Assembly (NCBI RefSeq): GCF_900089585.1
Contig: NZ_FLRH01000003.1
Location: 1,812,501 to 1,876,500 of the forward strand
Direction: 5' to 3'
Length of the DNA stretch: 64,000 nucleotides
From: Micromonospora sediminicola
GTDB lineage: Bacteria; Actinomycetota; Actinomycetes; Mycobacteriales; Micromonosporaceae
The notes beneath the pieces are model-generated. The model had not been told where the DNA came from and searched no databases. It worked only from the letters and a program-made list of their open reading frames with translations. The position numbers and the translations under genes are program-made. This document shows positions 63,599-64,000 of this stretch, piece after piece (positions within the stretch are counted from its first letter, which is position 1; each line of letters opens with the position of its first letter).

Positions 63599-64000
63599 TC
63601 AGTCTCCGGCCGGCACCCACGACGCGGGACGCTTCTCCCGGAACGCCAGGACCCCCTCGCGCCCTTCGTCGGAGAGGAAGTACCCGGTGGAGAGCGCCGC
63701 CAACTCGGCGATCTCGGCCCGCAGGTCGGTGGCGGCCGGGCGGCGCAGCAGCTCCTTCGCCCCGGCCAGGGCACGAGGCGCCCCCCTGACCAGCGAGGCG
63801 CAGTACCGCTCCACGGCGGCGTCCAGCCCGTCCGCCGGCACCGCGGCGGTGACCAGGCCGATCTCGGCGGCCCGCCGGCCGTCGAAGGTGTCCCCGGTCA
63901 GGTACAACTCGGCCGCCGCCCGGGGGCTCAGCCGTGGCAGCACGGTCGCCGAGATCACCGCCGGGATCACCCCGATCCGCACCTCGGTGAACGCGAACGT
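63599..64000 (-). CDS. enoyl-CoA hydratase/isomerase family protein, 5'-truncated by window end
   Basis: Only the last 133 residues are in the window; the start lies beyond 64000. AFTEVRIGVIPAVISATVLPRLSPRAAAELYLTGDTFDGRRAAEIGLVTAAVP is the crotonase-family region with the second catalytic-acid position and the trimerisation helix. The C-terminal EGREGVLAFREKRPASWVP is the usual ending of enoyl-CoA hydratases. Crotonases hydrate or isomerise acyl-CoA double bonds; the specific pathway is not visible. Confidence 0.92.
   Translation of the reverse strand, partial: TFAFTEVRIGVIPAVISATVLPRLSPRAAAELYLTGDTFDGRRAAEIGLVTAAVPADGLDAAVERYCASLVRGAPRALAGAKELLRRPAATDLRAEIAELAALSTGYFLSDEGREGVLAFREKRPASWVPAGD

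Overview
This window looks like a chromosomal segment of a high-GC actinomycete. The closest fit is Micromonosporaceae, probably Micromonospora or a near relative. The reasons are the very high third-position GC, frequent GTG starts, an actinobacterial type-2 IleRS behind a translational T-box, the core order valS-folC-DUF4233-ndk ... rne-rplU-rpmA-obgE ... nadD-rsfS-phosphatase-DegV-comEA-comEC-holA-rpsT-lepA, and GGGGCCC-rich intergenic palindromes that I associate with this family from memory. The genus is inference; no search was run.

Layout. 1-1.65 kb: 3' part of a 23S rRNA gene, 5S rRNA and a strong terminator. 1.7-2.4 kb: a membrane-anchored protein of unknown function (minus), divergent from valS. 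2.5-6.9 kb: valS-folC-DUF4233, start-stop coupled. 7-9.4 kb: a membrane-anchored VOC-domain protein (minus), ndk and an AhpD-like protein (minus). 9.5-11.1 kb: a Tat-exported PhoD-type phosphatase. 11.1-15.4 kb: an intergenic palindrome, an Ile T-box, ileS, a second palindrome and a plsC-type acyltransferase. 15.4-17.1 kb: a long proline-rich membrane protein whose C-terminal domain is paralogous to the 1.7-kb gene. 17.3-23.95 kb: a B12-binding radical SAM protein, then three type VII secretion-like genes (small helical protein, WxG/glycine-rich protein, mycosin protease), then the DUF2344 partner of the radical SAM protein. 24-30.1 kb: RNase E/G, a lipoprotein, rplU, rpmA, obgE. 30.1-41.8 kb: an accessory stretch where many actinobacteria carry proBA. 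It holds GNAT, two small membrane-protein families, an envelope-stress-type trio, a glycosyltransferase, an SRPBCC protein with a zinc dehydrogenase, a CYP152-like peroxygenase, an orphan DUF397 and aminopeptidase N. 41.9-50.4 kb: nadD, rsfS, a histidine phosphatase, DegV, an SDR, comEA, comEC, holA. 50.7-53.3 kb: three poorly known genes between holA and rpsT. 53.4-57.5 kb: rpsT, a phosphotransferase, DUF4240, lepA. 57.7-58.65 kb: two near-identical GlsB-type stress membrane proteins, each with its own promoter and terminator. 58.8-61.9 kb: a sugar ABC importer without an ATPase. 61.9-64 kb: a MOSC protein, a lysozyme-like protein (minus) and a 5'-truncated enoyl-CoA hydratase (minus).

The points most worth a second look are non-coding. 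(1) Four copies of a 48-50 bp element with two 22-23-nt arms around a 4-nt loop; one copy encodes the C-terminus and stop codon of a protein. (2) Two copies of a different inverted repeat set between a C-rich and a G-rich flank; they bracket the radical SAM/type VII-like block. (3) Nine genes whose start codon lies 6-8 nt after a TANNNT-like -10 box, suggesting leaderless transcripts. (4) A duplicated promoter-gene-terminator unit. (5) An apparent AUC start codon. I saw no CRISPR array, insertion sequence, prophage, tRNA gene or biosynthetic cluster.
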